A stretch of 64,000 nt of DNA from Candidatus Uhrbacteria bacterium (GCA_016205975.1 JACQSK010000005.1:19136-83135), one strand, 5' to 3'. Counted from the first letter of the stretch, positions 9,599 to 19,335 are shown. Translations and numbers: made by a program. Notes: a model not told the origin generated them from the sequence alone.

Positions 9599-10396
9599 AT
9601 GCCTCTTATTTCCGTCATCATCCCTGCCCACAACAACGAAACGACGATCACCACGGCGATCCAATCCATGATCGATCAAACACACATAGATTTGGAGATC
9701 ATCGTCGTGGATGACAACAGTACGGACGCAACACGCGCAGTCGTCGACTCATTCCCGTCCGTCCGCTCTCTTGCGCTCCCCTTCGACGACCCGCATCGGT
9801 TCAACCGCCGTGGCGTGAACATCAATGCCGGCTGGATGGCACGCAATTTCGGAATCGATCACGCACGTGGCGAATGGATCACATTCCAGGATGCTGACGA
9901 CGTGTCCCTCTTGAACCGCATCGAAACGCAGTATGAGCTCGCGCAGCGATTCTCATCTGCTCACGTCTGCATCGGCTGGCAATCGTTCAATGAGGTGCTT
10001 CTGGGACAGACACTCGATGCAAACGCCTTTCTTCAAGATCATCCTGAAGCCCTCATGCCCTCGCAAACCATCAGCGCGCTCGCCAAAAAAACAAAGGGCT
10101 TCGGATGCACCCTCTTAGGCCCCCTACACTCCCTCGTCCCGTTCCCCCTCAAGCGCCGTACACGATTCTTTTTTTCCAGCTGGGATCCGTATCCGTTCGC
10201 GGGAAACTCTCCTCTTGTTCGACGCGACGTCTTCGATCGAGTGCGTTTCCGCCCGCGCCACAAGCGCGTCTGGCCTTCTGACCGCGGTCGTGGGGCAGAT
10301 CGGGATTTCAACTTTCAGGTTGCTGACATTTTTCAAAACAGCCTGTGCGCCAACATCCCGCTCTACCTCTGGCGAACGGATAAAAAATCCCTATGA
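9599..10396 (+). CDS. Glycosyltransferase family 2
   Basis: The frame is open from 9338, but the protein start is ATG 9599, giving 265 residues beginning MPLISVIIPAHNNE, the standard GT2 strand. VVDDNSTDATR and QDADDVSLLNR are the nucleotide and DxD-type metal sites. RRDVFDRVRF and RGADRDF match the downstream acceptor region. It overlaps the next methyltransferase by four bases. It is probably one of the sugar transferases of the repeat unit. Confidence 0.87.
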   Translation: MPLISVIIPAHNNETTITTAIQSMIDQTHIDLEIIVVDDNSTDATRAVVDSFPSVRSLALPFDDPHRFNRRGVNINAGWMARNFGIDHARGEWITFQDADDVSLLNRIETQYELAQRFSSAHVCIGWQSFNEVLLGQTLDANAFLQDHPEALMPSQTISALAKKTKGFGCTLLGPLHSLVPFPLKRRTRFFFSSWDPYPFAGNSPLVRRDVFDRVRFRPRHKRVWPSDRGRGADRDFNFQVADIFQNSLCANIPLYLWRTDKKSL

Positions 10397-11121
10397 CCAT
10401 CAAGACCTTCATCAAAGCCCTATTCCCTAAACGCTCTCTTCCCGCCCTGAGGTGTGTGTACTTCGCGTTATTTCCCTGGAAACAAAAACCGAGTGGAAAG
10501 GGTTACCATGAATTTGGATACTGGGAGACGCGAGCCAAGGCAGAAGGCACACTTATAAACGCGCACTACAAACCTTTTTATACGGCGCACTTCGGACTCA
10601 CGGAACAGGACTATGCAGGAACATCTATCTTGGACATCGGCTGCGGCCCTCGCGGCAGCTTGGAGTGGGCCGACATGACCAAAGAGCGGGTTGGACTCGA
10701 TCCCCTTGCAGACTATTACCAACGTATCGGCGCTCGAGCGCATCGTATGCGCTATGTGTCTTCTCCTTGTGAGCACATCCCATTCCCGGATGCCCACTTT
10801 GACACGGTGAGCTCTTTCAATTCTCTGGATCACGTCGACAACCTGGAACAGACGGCGGATGAGATCGTACGCGTGTTGAAACCTGGAGGACGGTTTTTGC
10901 TTCTGACCGATGTGAATCACCAACCGACCCCCACCGAACCCATCGCTTTTTCGTGGGACATCCTTTCTGCTTTTTTATGCCGAGGCTTGACGTGCGTACA
11001 GGAACGCCGTTATGAGCGCGTACCAGAAGGTCTCTATCAAGGAATCGACAAGTCCGTCCCCTACGACCACACCAATCAAACGCCGCGCTACGGAATCCTT
11101 TCCGCACACTTTATCAAATAA
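10393..11121 (+). CDS. Class I SAM-dependent methyltransferase
   Basis: A 242-residue protein. ILDIGCGPRGSLEW is motif I, VGLDPL motif II, and FDTVSSFNSLDHVDNLE followed by VLKPGGRFLLLTDVN are motifs IV and V of Methyltransf_11. No membrane segment is seen. It lies between a GT2 and another methyltransferase, so sugar or lipid-linked glycan methylation is likely. The substrate is unknown. Confidence 0.83.
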   Translation: MTIKTFIKALFPKRSLPALRCVYFALFPWKQKPSGKGYHEFGYWETRAKAEGTLINAHYKPFYTAHFGLTEQDYAGTSILDIGCGPRGSLEWADMTKERVGLDPLADYYQRIGARAHRMRYVSSPCEHIPFPDAHFDTVSSFNSLDHVDNLEQTADEIVRVLKPGGRFLLLTDVNHQPTPTEPIAFSWDILSAFLCRGLTCVQERRYERVPEGLYQGIDKSVPYDHTNQTPRYGILSAHFIK

Positions 11122-11125
11122 ACGT

Positions 11126-11716
11126 ATGCTGCTTGAGAAGTTTCTCCGTCGGAACATCGCCATCTCCTACCGCCTCCTAGACAAACTGAACTCCGGGCTT
11201 CACCTTTCTCAAGACGGTCTGTTTCGAACCGAATTAAAACTGTTTCTCGCCTCCCTTGCCCCTACCCTCCAAGGGAAACGCGTTCTGGACGTTGGCTCTG
11301 GACCATGGAACGGACCAAAAGAAATCTTCTCATCCTGGTGTTCAATCACGACGTTTGACATCGTCCCCCATGAACAGGTGGACGTCGTGGGCGATCTCTA
11401 CCAACTCTCGGACGTTTTCTCCCACGTACCGCCATTTGATGCGGTCATCGCCACGGAAGTCTTCGAGCATGTCGCGGACATCCCCATCGTCCTGCAACAA
11501 ATCAAACACGTCCTCACGCCAGGCGGACGGATCGTAATCTCGACACCATTCAAAAAAAATCTGCACGGAGAAGACTATGGGGATTACTGGCGAATCACCA
11601 GACAAGGCTGGCGGTATCTCCTAGAACAAGCAGGTTTTGAAAGCATCGCTATCACATGGCTCGGAGAAGAATTGCTTCCGCTCGCGTATTTCGTTCAGGC
11701 TTCCAGATCATCATAG
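11126..11716 (+). CDS. Class I SAM-dependent methyltransferase
   Basis: Starts at ATG 11126, five bases after the previous stop, giving 196 residues. KRVLDVGSGPWNGPKEI is motif I, DAVIATEVFEHVADIP motif IV, and LTPGGRIVISTPFKKN motif V. Its 3' end overlaps the convergent amidotransferase gene by six bases, so this is the last gene of the plus-strand block. It probably modifies glycan residues like its neighbour. Confidence 0.83.
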   Translation: MLLEKFLRRNIAISYRLLDKLNSGLHLSQDGLFRTELKLFLASLAPTLQGKRVLDVGSGPWNGPKEIFSSWCSITTFDIVPHEQVDVVGDLYQLSDVFSHVPPFDAVIATEVFEHVADIPIVLQQIKHVLTPGGRIVISTPFKKNLHGEDYGDYWRITRQGWRYLLEQAGFESIAITWLGEELLPLAYFVQASRSS

Positions 11717-13612
11717 GCTCGAATCTGTACGTTCAAACCATTCCTGCAACCAAAGGCGCAACATAAGCAGTGACCAAAGCTTGCGCGAGACATCCTCTCC
11801 CCGCTCATGGCGCGTGAGAAGGTCTTCGATGGCACTCCGGCTGAACCCGAAGCGAAGGAATGACGGGGCAAGGATGTGCTCGCGGACAAACGTTTTGAGC
11901 GTCGTGCGCAGCCAGATATCACAGGGGACGTTAAATCCCCTTTTTGGTTTCTCAAGGATCTCCAGCGGGACAAGGGCTTTAGCAATTTCCTTCAAAAGAA
12001 TCTTTGACTCACGGCCAGCAAGCTTCATCGCCACGGGCATCGAGGCGACCTGGGACACGAATACCTGATCGAGCAGCGGAGAGCGCACTTCCAGAGCATG
12101 TGCCATTGAGGCCATGTCCGTTTTGACGAGCAGGTCATCGGGAAGATACGACTCAAAATCAACAAACAGCATCTGTTCGGTTGGACTCAACCCGGAGGAC
12201 TCTTCAAACAGTCTCTGCATGACCGAGCTGGCGCGCGAGGCCAAGACGCGTTGCCTCGCCTCAGGCGTATACAATGCCTCCTTTTCATCTTCACGGAAAA
12301 AACCGAACGAGTGAAGATAAAATCTCCCGCGAACGCCCGTATAGGCAGAAAGGATTGTCGCGAGATACTCGAGTCGCTTTTGTTTGGTGAGACGTGAGGC
12401 GTGGCGCAGGACAGACGCCAAGGGTCCGCTTGCAGGACCAACGACTGCGCCAAACCGCCTAAGCGTCTCATAGCGCTGCATGGCTTTATAACGCGCGTAG
12501 CCGGCAAAGTTTTCATCTCCCCCGTCGCCATTCAACGCCACGGTCACGTGCTGGCGCGTCAACTCGCAAAGTATCCAGGTCGGCAAAGCCGACGAATCGG
12601 CAAACGGTTCTTCAAAATGGCGAGCGATCTTGGGCAAGAGATCCACGGCATCGGACTCGACCACAAACTCGTGATGGTCTGTGCCGTACCGCTCAGCCAC
12701 AAGGCGCGCTTGGGGAAGTTCGTTATGCGAGTCTTCACGAAAACCGATGGAGAACGTCTTGACCGGCCGGCTCGACGCTTGCGCCATGAGTGCGACCACC
12801 AGCGAGGAGTCGACTCCGCCGGAGAGATGCGCGCCCAGAGGGACATCGCTCACCATCCGAAGCCGCACGGACTCTTTGAGCGACTCCGTGATCTTTTCCT
12901 TCCACTCTTGCGGCGTGTGCTGCTCCTTTTTGGAAAAATCCAACTGCCAGTAGCGCTTTTTTCGTACCTCGCCGTTTTCTTTTACAATCAAATAGTGCGC
13001 CGGCTCGAGTTTTTCAATGCCGAGAAACCCCGTCTTCGGATGCGGAACGAATTGATAGGAAAGATATTCATCCACGGCCGCCCAGTCGATCTCCTTGGGA
13101 ATCTCGGGATTGACGAATAGCGCCTTCAACTCCGAGGCAAAAATGAACCGATGCGCATCAAGATAAAACTTCAGTGGTTTTTTACCAAGGCGGTCGCGCG
13201 CGATAAAGAGCTCGCGGGCGCGTGCGTCCCAGATGGCAAACGCAAACATGCCGCGCAGCCGCTCTAAGCAGCCCACACCGTATTTTTTGTAGAGATGGAT
13301 GATCACCTCGCTGTCAGTCTCAGAAAGGAAGCGCACACCGTCCGCTTCCAGCTCTGCGCGCAGGGAACGGAAATTATAAATCTCGCCGTTGAACACCAAA
13401 TGAACCTCACGAGCTTCATCGCTCATGGGCTGGTGACCGCGCACAGACAAATCGATAATCGCCAGGCGCCGAAACCCCAGCCCCACATTCCCATCGACAA
13501 ACATCCCCGCATCATCGGGTCCCCGATGCGCCAGGCGGTCGCTCATGGCCTTGAGGGTCTGCGCCTGAACGGGTTCTGTGTTGAAATTCAGTCGTCCGAC
13601 AATTCCGCACAT
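11711..13612 (-). CDS. asnB: Asparagine synthase-type glutamine amidotransferase
   Basis: A 633-residue two-domain enzyme. The N-terminus MCGIVGRLNF exposes the catalytic Cys2 of the Ntn glutaminase. SGGVDSSLVVALMAQ is the ATP pyrophosphatase loop. LNGDGGDENFAGYARY and RSPLLDQVFV are conserved in AsnB. It makes an amide from glutamine ammonia, on aspartate or, in polysaccharide loci, often on a sugar uronic acid. The location between glycosyltransferases favours the second possibility. Confidence 0.9.
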   Translation of the reverse strand: MCGIVGRLNFNTEPVQAQTLKAMSDRLAHRGPDDAGMFVDGNVGLGFRRLAIIDLSVRGHQPMSDEAREVHLVFNGEIYNFRSLRAELEADGVRFLSETDSEVIIHLYKKYGVGCLERLRGMFAFAIWDARARELFIARDRLGKKPLKFYLDAHRFIFASELKALFVNPEIPKEIDWAAVDEYLSYQFVPHPKTGFLGIEKLEPAHYLIVKENGEVRKKRYWQLDFSKKEQHTPQEWKEKITESLKESVRLRMVSDVPLGAHLSGGVDSSLVVALMAQASSRPVKTFSIGFREDSHNELPQARLVAERYGTDHHEFVVESDAVDLLPKIARHFEEPFADSSALPTWILCELTRQHVTVALNGDGGDENFAGYARYKAMQRYETLRRFGAVVGPASGPLASVLRHASRLTKQKRLEYLATILSAYTGVRGRFYLHSFGFFREDEKEALYTPEARQRVLASRASSVMQRLFEESSGLSPTEQMLFVDFESYLPDDLLVKTDMASMAHALEVRSPLLDQVFVSQVASMPVAMKLAGRESKILLKEIAKALVPLEILEKPKRGFNVPCDIWLRTTLKTFVREHILAPSFLRFGFSRSAIEDLLTRHERGEDVSRKLWSLLMLRLWLQEWFERTDSSL

Positions 13613-14661
13613 AAGGTTCGTAGGCCTTGGTAAAAAGAATCTTCAGGAATCTCATCAACCGCCTGCCGTGCGGCGCCTCCCAGCGAGGCAAGCTGTTTTT
13701 CGTTCTGCCAGAGAGCGCGAATCTTTTGCACAAGATCCTGAGCATCCCCAGGCTCGTAGAACACGACCTCACGGCCATCATCCAATGGGTAAGTGCTTGT
13801 GAGCGCCAGCGTTTTTGCCACCACGGTCGCCTTGCCCATCGCCAGCGCCTCAAGCAGCGCGCGCTGGCCCGTGAAACGATGGACCTCCTGGAGGCTCACG
13901 ACCACGAGTCGGGCCTGGCGATACCAATCAAGCAAGGTCGGATAGGCAACCAGGTTCAGGACAAGCTCCACGTTCCCAGGAACACAGAGCCCTTGTACGC
14001 GCGCCCGAGACGTCACGACCTTGGCAGGAATCTTCAGCGCCTCCAGAGCCTTAAACAGCGTTTGAAAATCCCTCCCGACGTCTCGGCCGACGCAGAGCAC
14101 GAAATCTCCCAAGGACGCCTGGAAGTCCGGTTGATAAAAATGCGTATCTGCTTCCAAGAGAACAGAGCGTGCCCGCGCTCCCGTCAGGTCGCGATACAGG
14201 GCTTCCTCCAGTGGCGACCAGCAGACGATGAAATCCGCGGCGCGCAACAGCCACCGATACCAGGCAAAGAGCCGCGTGTGCTGTTGCGCCTCGAGTTCGT
14301 TGATCAGCCCGGCAGAGATGAAGCCCACTCGCCCGCGGATGAACCCCAGGCGCTTGAGAAGCAGAAGCGGCAACCCCGTCGAGTCGGTCTCTGCGAGGAT
14401 CACCTCCTGCCGACGGATGGCCCACAGGTGCCTCAAGGCTTGATCAAGACGGAACCCAACATGCACGCGCGCAATGAGGTACGTCTCAAGCGGCCGGCAC
14501 AGCAGCTGCAAAAAAGGATTCCGCACCCAGCGCACGCACAGGTCAAAGGCAGGATCCTCGCGCAGTTTGTCTGTCCCATAAAAAATAACCGATGGGACAT
14601 CTCCCGCCTGCTCGTAGGGTGGTCGGCTTGCCGCAAAATAGAGAAGCGCAGTTTTTTTCAC
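13588..14661 (-). CDS. Glycosyltransferase (GT4-like)
   Basis: A 357-residue protein. ICWSPLEEALY-type text (VCWSPLEEALYRDLTG), FVLCVGRDVGRDFQTLFKAL and QRALLEALAMGKATVVAKT are the middle linker, the C-terminal Rossmann start and the donor-binding EALAMG motif. Its end overlaps the amidotransferase start by 25 bases and its start overlaps the flippase end by four, so the three genes form one minus-strand operon. Confidence 0.8.
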   Translation of the reverse strand: MKKTALLYFAASRPPYEQAGDVPSVIFYGTDKLREDPAFDLCVRWVRNPFLQLLCRPLETYLIARVHVGFRLDQALRHLWAIRRQEVILAETDSTGLPLLLLKRLGFIRGRVGFISAGLINELEAQQHTRLFAWYRWLLRAADFIVCWSPLEEALYRDLTGARARSVLLEADTHFYQPDFQASLGDFVLCVGRDVGRDFQTLFKALEALKIPAKVVTSRARVQGLCVPGNVELVLNLVAYPTLLDWYRQARLVVVSLQEVHRFTGQRALLEALAMGKATVVAKTLALTSTYPLDDGREVVFYEPGDAQDLVQKIRALWQNEKQLASLGGAARQAVDEIPEDSFYQGLRTLCAELSDD

Positions 14662-15908
14662 ATGCGTTTGAACAGATAGATGGTCACCACGGCATTGATC
14701 GTCTGGGTTACGAGCCAGGCAACGATCACCCCAGACAAACCGTACAGCCAGACGAAAAGGATGAGCGCGGGGACCAGCAAAAGCGGGGCGAGGACGCTAC
14801 TGATATAGAGTTCCTTGGTGCGACCGAGCGCTTGAAACACGGTCCCAAACAAGGAAAGCGGGGTCACCAGAATCGAAAGCGAGATCCACTGGGAATAATA
14901 GACGGATTCAAGGTAGGCGGGAAAGAGCCACGTAAAGATAAACGGCGCCAGAAGAATATAGGCGATCGTACAGGGGATAAGCAAAAGATACAGCTTTGCA
15001 ATCTTTCCCATGAGCGTCCGCTGGATGTCTTCTTTGGTGTGCTGGCTAAACTTGGGCAAGGCGATCGGAAAGGCTTCCGTGAACAGCCGGCGCAATTCCT
15101 GTGGCGGGCGCAGAGCGAACGCAAAAATGGCCACGGAGGCAGGACCCAGCACATGCCAAATCACCACGTCCGTGGCATTGTTGGCGATGGCAAACAGGAC
15201 GCCGGAGAAACTGATATACCGGCCATAGGGTATCGTCTCCGGGTCACGCGTTTGATTCTCCAGTCGTCGTTTGGTAAGAAAATAAAAAAAACCCGAAGCG
15301 GCAGTCTGCGCTATAAAATAAACCAAGATGAGTGTGAAGAGATCGTTCGTGAGTACGATGGTCGCCACAAGCGCCAGGGCGACGAATAACTCCTGCGCAA
15401 CGGCGAACTTGGAAAAAATATCGAACCGCTGCTTGCCTTGCCAGTATGCCTGGTAGACGGAAAATGAAGACTTGAACGGCAAGAAGATGGCAACAACCAC
15501 GAAGATCGCTGAGAGCAAACGGTTCTCTTGTATCTGATAGGAGAGAACAACCAACAAGGCCAAGGCCGCACCAAGGACGCCCCACTTCATCCGTGCGCGC
15601 AGGGCGGGGACGACCGATCCCTCATAGCCCTTTGCCACCGACCGCGTCAGCGAGGTGTTGATGCCCGAGAGCGTCGTAACAGAAAGCAAGAGAGACGCCG
15701 AAATGACATATTTGTAGGCGCCGTACGTTTCTTGCGGCAGCAAGTTGGCAAACGCAATCGCCAGCCCAAACGAGATGATCGAAATGCCGACTTGTCTTGC
15801 GATCATCCAGAAACTCCCCCGAGCCAGATAGACCATGTCGGTTTTCGTGTACCGTTCAGACCAGCGTAAAACTCGCAAGATCTGTTGCTTTAGGCGTAAA
15901 AGTAACAT
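14658..15908 (-). CDS. Oligosaccharide flippase, Wzx/MOP type
   Basis: A 416-residue polytopic membrane protein with about twelve hydrophobic segments, the first at roughly residues 30-60. A segment with SYQIQENRLLSAIFVVVAIF and YLFKRM at the end are typical of the polysaccharide transporter family (PST/MOP). It would flip lipid-linked repeat units across the membrane. It is first in the minus-strand operon, with its promoter in the 63-base gap before the divergent gene at 15972. Confidence 0.85.
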   Translation of the reverse strand: MLLLRLKQQILRVLRWSERYTKTDMVYLARGSFWMIARQVGISIISFGLAIAFANLLPQETYGAYKYVISASLLLSVTTLSGINTSLTRSVAKGYEGSVVPALRARMKWGVLGAALALLVVLSYQIQENRLLSAIFVVVAIFLPFKSSFSVYQAYWQGKQRFDIFSKFAVAQELFVALALVATIVLTNDLFTLILVYFIAQTAASGFFYFLTKRRLENQTRDPETIPYGRYISFSGVLFAIANNATDVVIWHVLGPASVAIFAFALRPPQELRRLFTEAFPIALPKFSQHTKEDIQRTLMGKIAKLYLLLIPCTIAYILLAPFIFTWLFPAYLESVYYSQWISLSILVTPLSLFGTVFQALGRTKELYISSVLAPLLLVPALILFVWLYGLSGVIVAWLVTQTINAVVTIYLFKRM

Positions 15909-15971
15909 AAGCTCATTGGCAGCAGTTTAGCATAGAACGATAAAAGCGATCAGGAACCAGAGTCCAGACGT

Positions 15972-16802
15972 ATGCCACGGATTTCCATTCTCCTGTCTGT
16001 CTGCAACGGTGAGCGGTATCTGCGATCGGCCATCGAGAGTCTGCTCGCACAGACGTATCGAGATTTTGAATTGCTCGTGGTGGATGACGGCTCGAACGAC
16101 CAGACGTCCGCGATCTTGCGCGAAGAGTCGCAACGAGATGCTCGCGTCCGCGTCATCACCAACCCCACCAACCTCGGGCTCACTCGCTCGCTCAACATCG
16201 CTCTCGCCCAGGCTCAGGGAGCGTACATCGCGCGTATGGACGCAGACGATATCGCCCGGCCCGACCGGCTCGAGAAGCAAGTCGCGTTTCTGGATGCACA
16301 CATGGACGTGGGGCTCGTGGGGAGCGCGTATCAGTTCATCGATGGCGCAGGCGACGTAATCGGCGAGAGGCACCCGCCGACCACCGACCGCGAGCTTCGC
16401 CGCGCGCTCCCGCGCACCAATCCTCTCCTGCACAGCTCGGTGATGATGCGCAAGGAGCTCCTGGATCGCGTCCACGACTACGATGAAAACTACCACCGCG
16501 CACAAGACTACGACCTCTGGATGCGCGTCGCGCCACTCACCGCGCTCGCCAACCTCCCCTACGTCCTCATGCAAAAACGCTTCACCACAGGCATGATCTC
16601 CTACGCGCGCGAGCGCGAGCAGATCCGTTGTGCCCTGCGCGTGCGCTGGCGCGCCATCCGCCGCGGCTCGTATCCCTATTGGTGCCTGATCTTTCTCGTC
16701 AAGCCGCTGGTCGCAACGCTCTTGCCGGCCTCCGTCGTACGGCGCGTACGGATTCATCTGTTTGGACAGAGCCAATATAAGCAGGCCACAAAAAAAATGT
16801 GA
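15972..16802 (+). CDS. Glycosyltransferase family 2
   Basis: A 276-residue GT-A enzyme starting MPRISILLSVCNGERYL. VVDDGSNDQTS and RMDADDIARPDRLEKQ are the nucleotide and DxD motifs, and NPLLHSSVMMRKELLDRV the acceptor region. A short hydrophobic stretch (YWCLIFLVKPLVATLL) near the C-terminus could touch the membrane. It is divergent from the flippase and overlaps the next gene by four bases. Confidence 0.88.
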   Translation: MPRISILLSVCNGERYLRSAIESLLAQTYRDFELLVVDDGSNDQTSAILREESQRDARVRVITNPTNLGLTRSLNIALAQAQGAYIARMDADDIARPDRLEKQVAFLDAHMDVGLVGSAYQFIDGAGDVIGERHPPTTDRELRRALPRTNPLLHSSVMMRKELLDRVHDYDENYHRAQDYDLWMRVAPLTALANLPYVLMQKRFTTGMISYAREREQIRCALRVRWRAIRRGSYPYWCLIFLVKPLVATLLPASVVRRVRIHLFGQSQYKQATKKM

Positions 16803-17941
16803 AAATTTTTTTCCTCATCACCAAGTCCGAAGCCGGAGGCGCCCAGACGCATGTCGCGCAACTCACCAAATTTTTTATTGCGCATGGTGATGAGGTGGGA
16901 GTCATGAGTCCCCCCAACGGCTGGCTGGAGACACAAGCGCATCATCTGGGAGCGCGATTCTTCCCTAACCCATTTCTCTCAAACTCCCTCAACCCACGAC
17001 GCACGCTCTCCGCCGCCAAGGCTATCACCCGCGCCGTGCGCGACTTCCAACCTGATCTCATCGCCTGTCACTCCACCACGGCAGGACTCCTGGGCCGCTT
17101 CACGATCCGCAACCGCATCCCCACAATCTTCACCGCCCACGGCTGGGGATTCCAGCCTGGCGCTCCCCTGGCGCGGCGCCTCACCCTTCCGATCCTGGAA
17201 CGCCTCGCCGCGCGCTTCTGCTCGAAGATCATCTGTGTCTCGCAAAACGACCTGGCGCTCGCGCAAGCGCATCGTATCGCCCGCCAAGAGAAGCTCGTTC
17301 AAATCTATAATGGAATCGAGCTCACTCAACCGACCCCAGAAGCCACTCAGGCAGAAGCTTGGGACACCCATTCAAACCATGACGACGATAGCGTCCACAT
17401 CTTCTTCGTCGGCCGACTCGCTCCGCCAAAAAATCCGTCTCTCTTGATCCACGCCGTAAGGAACCTCCCAGAGTCACTCCGTAATCGCGTCCGCATTACC
17501 ATCATCGGCGACGGCCCGCAGATGCCAGCATTACAGAATCTTATCAAGCGGGAGCAGTGGCTCCCGCCTATGAATCAGATAAATCTCCCGGGCGCTCTGC
17601 CGCGCGAGGAAGTCCTGCGGCGGCTCAGGGACGACGCCGATCTCTTCGTCCTGACCTCTCACTGGGAAGGCTTCCCCTATTCGATTATCGAGGCCATGGC
17701 ATGCGGCGTCCCCGTAATAGCAAGCGACGTGGGCGGTGTGCGCGAAGCGGTCACGGCTCAGACAGGTATTCTGCTCGCACATGATGACGTACAGACTCTG
17801 TCACAGGCATTAGAACAACTCATCAAAAATCCAGAACAACGCAAAGCCATGGGAGAGCAAGCCTGCCTCGCCGCACAAAAAAAATTCTTGGTTGAGACGA
17901 TGTGTGAGGCAACGCTCGCGGTCTATCAGTCACTCGTCTGA
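16799..17941 (+). CDS. Glycosyltransferase family 4
   Basis: Starts at GTG 16799, giving MKIFFLITKSEAGGAQTHV; this GTG overlaps the previous stop. It has 380 residues. KNPSLLIHAVRNLPE, SHWEGFPYSIIEAMACGVPV and ASDVGGVREAV are the classic GT4 donor region. Around residues 250-258 the protein reads REQWLPPMN, encoded by an 8-bp palindrome (17548-17567) that resembles a dispersed repeat near gmk, so this loop may be an in-frame repeat insertion. Confidence 0.88.
   Translation: MKIFFLITKSEAGGAQTHVAQLTKFFIAHGDEVGVMSPPNGWLETQAHHLGARFFPNPFLSNSLNPRRTLSAAKAITRAVRDFQPDLIACHSTTAGLLGRFTIRNRIPTIFTAHGWGFQPGAPLARRLTLPILERLAARFCSKIICVSQNDLALAQAHRIARQEKLVQIYNGIELTQPTPEATQAEAWDTHSNHDDDSVHIFFVGRLAPPKNPSLLIHAVRNLPESLRNRVRITIIGDGPQMPALQNLIKREQWLPPMNQINLPGALPREEVLRRLRDDADLFVLTSHWEGFPYSIIEAMACGVPVIASDVGGVREAVTAQTGILLAHDDVQTLSQALEQLIKNPEQRKAMGEQACLAAQKKFLVETMCEATLAVYQSLV
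17548..17567. repeat. Palindromic repeat inside a glycosyltransferase gene
   Basis: GCGGGAGC, loop AGTG, GCTCCCGC, then CCTATGA. The same layout occurs at 22756-22775 as GCGGCAGC, AGGG, GCTGCCGC, CCTATAA. The stem bases differ in a paired way (G-C swapped for C-G), so structure rather than sequence seems conserved. Here it lies in frame inside coding sequence. Confidence 0.6.
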
Positions 17942-17958
17942 TATACTGATGCTATCAA

Positions 17959-17978
17959 ACCCAGGCTAAAGCCTGGGT
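17959..17978. repeat. Perfect hairpin upstream of cca
   Basis: ACCCAGGC, loop TAAA, GCCTGGGT. No T-run follows on either strand, so it is not a standard terminator. It lies between a TATACT box at 17942 and the cca start at 17989 and could be a repeat unit or part of the cca leader. Confidence 0.5.
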
Positions 17979-17988
17979 CTACCAAACT

Positions 17989-19335
17989 ATGAAGGAGGAG
18001 GTTCTGACAAAACTCATCAAGCAGACACCCGCTCTTGCGTTTGTCGAGCCGTTTCTTGAAACGCATCCGGGCGCAGAGCTCTACCTGGTGGGCGGCGCGG
18101 TGCGTGATGCCCTGCTGAGCAGAAGGACACCGGACATGGATTTTGATTTTGTCGTCCGCGGACTGCCCGGCAGCGACGTGCAAGCCTGGTTCGCCATGCA
18201 GGGCGACGTGAGCCTCGTGGGACAACATTTCGGCGTGTTCAAGTTTATGCCGCGCGGCTCTTCGCCTGAGCGCATGCCCTTCATGGATCTGGCTCTGCCG
18301 CGCACGGAAGCCGTCTCCCAAGGGTCCCTGGGCGGCTACAAAGATTTTGACGTCCAGTCAGATCCCAGCCTCCCCATCGAAGACGACCTTGCGCGCCGCG
18401 ACTTCACCGTGAATGCCATGGCCTTCGATGTGCGCGCGAAGCGGCTCATCGATCCATTCCAGGGGCTCACCGACCTCTCCAAAAAAATCCTCCGCGCCGT
18501 GGGAAACCCCGAGGAGCGGTTCCGCGAAGATCTGACCCGCCTCTTGCGCGCGATCCGATTCTCGACGGAACTCGGATTCGCGATCGAACAGACAACGCTC
18601 CACGCGATCCAGACCCTCATACCCGAGATCAACAAAGAGCGCGAAGAAGACGGCGCACGCGTCTTCGTCGTCCCAAGGGAGATCGTGGGGCTCGAGCTCG
18701 CCAAGGCGCTCGCAAGCCATCCGGCCCGCGCGGTGGAAGTGCTGCGCCTCGCGCACGCGTTGCCCGTGCTCTTTCCTGGCCTCCCTGCCCAAAAGGAATA
18801 CGACGAACCGCTCGCGCTTGCGCAACCCCATGAGCTTCTCGTCAGCGTCGTCTTGCTCCTGCGCGCACTCTCCAAAGACCAGCTCGCGTCCGCCATCCAT
18901 CTCTCAGGGCTGGACCGTTTGCCAGGGCACTCGCCTCTACGCCTTGACCCGCTTGATGTCCTCTCACTGGTGAAGGCGCTCCAGACAGAATCCTCCGTCC
19001 ACATCGTGGAGGGCATGCCCGGGTCCGAGTTTGAGCGGCGATTCATGAATGCCCGAGGCGGCGCGCTCATACGAGCCCTGGAGTTCACGCAACAAAAACA
19101 CGCCGCCGACGCAGCGCGCCGACGACGAAAAGAAATTGAAGATCGCTGGCTCGTGGATCACGATGAAACGATCGCGCCGCTTCTGTCAGGCAACGACGTG
19201 CTTGCCGCGGGCGTCCCGGCTGGCCCCAAGGTGCGTCTGTGGCTAGACGGCATCCGCGATCTTCAGCTCGATGGCCGCCTCATGACCCGCGAGGCGGCAC
19301 TCACCTGGCTCAAGGACAGTCTGGCTCGCCCGTAA
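17989..19335 (+). CDS. cca: CCA tRNA nucleotidyltransferase
   Basis: Adds or repairs the 3' CCA of tRNAs. YLVGGAVRDALL is the nucleotidyltransferase motif, DMDFDFVV carries the two metal-binding aspartates, RRDFTVNAMAFD and LLRAIRFSTEL follow. The 448 residues include a tail fitting the RNA-binding and HD-like region. The tRNAs in this window already encode CCA, so the enzyme probably acts mainly in repair. The start codon is followed by GGAGGAGG inside the gene, not before it. It ends 26 bases inside the convergent gene at 19310. Confidence 0.92.
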   Translation: MKEEVLTKLIKQTPALAFVEPFLETHPGAELYLVGGAVRDALLSRRTPDMDFDFVVRGLPGSDVQAWFAMQGDVSLVGQHFGVFKFMPRGSSPERMPFMDLALPRTEAVSQGSLGGYKDFDVQSDPSLPIEDDLARRDFTVNAMAFDVRAKRLIDPFQGLTDLSKKILRAVGNPEERFREDLTRLLRAIRFSTELGFAIEQTTLHAIQTLIPEINKEREEDGARVFVVPREIVGLELAKALASHPARAVEVLRLAHALPVLFPGLPAQKEYDEPLALAQPHELLVSVVLLLRALSKDQLASAIHLSGLDRLPGHSPLRLDPLDVLSLVKALQTESSVHIVEGMPGSEFERRFMNARGGALIRALEFTQQKHAADAARRRRKEIEDRWLVDHDETIAPLLSGNDVLAAGVPAGPKVRLWLDGIRDLQLDGRLMTREAALTWLKDSLARP

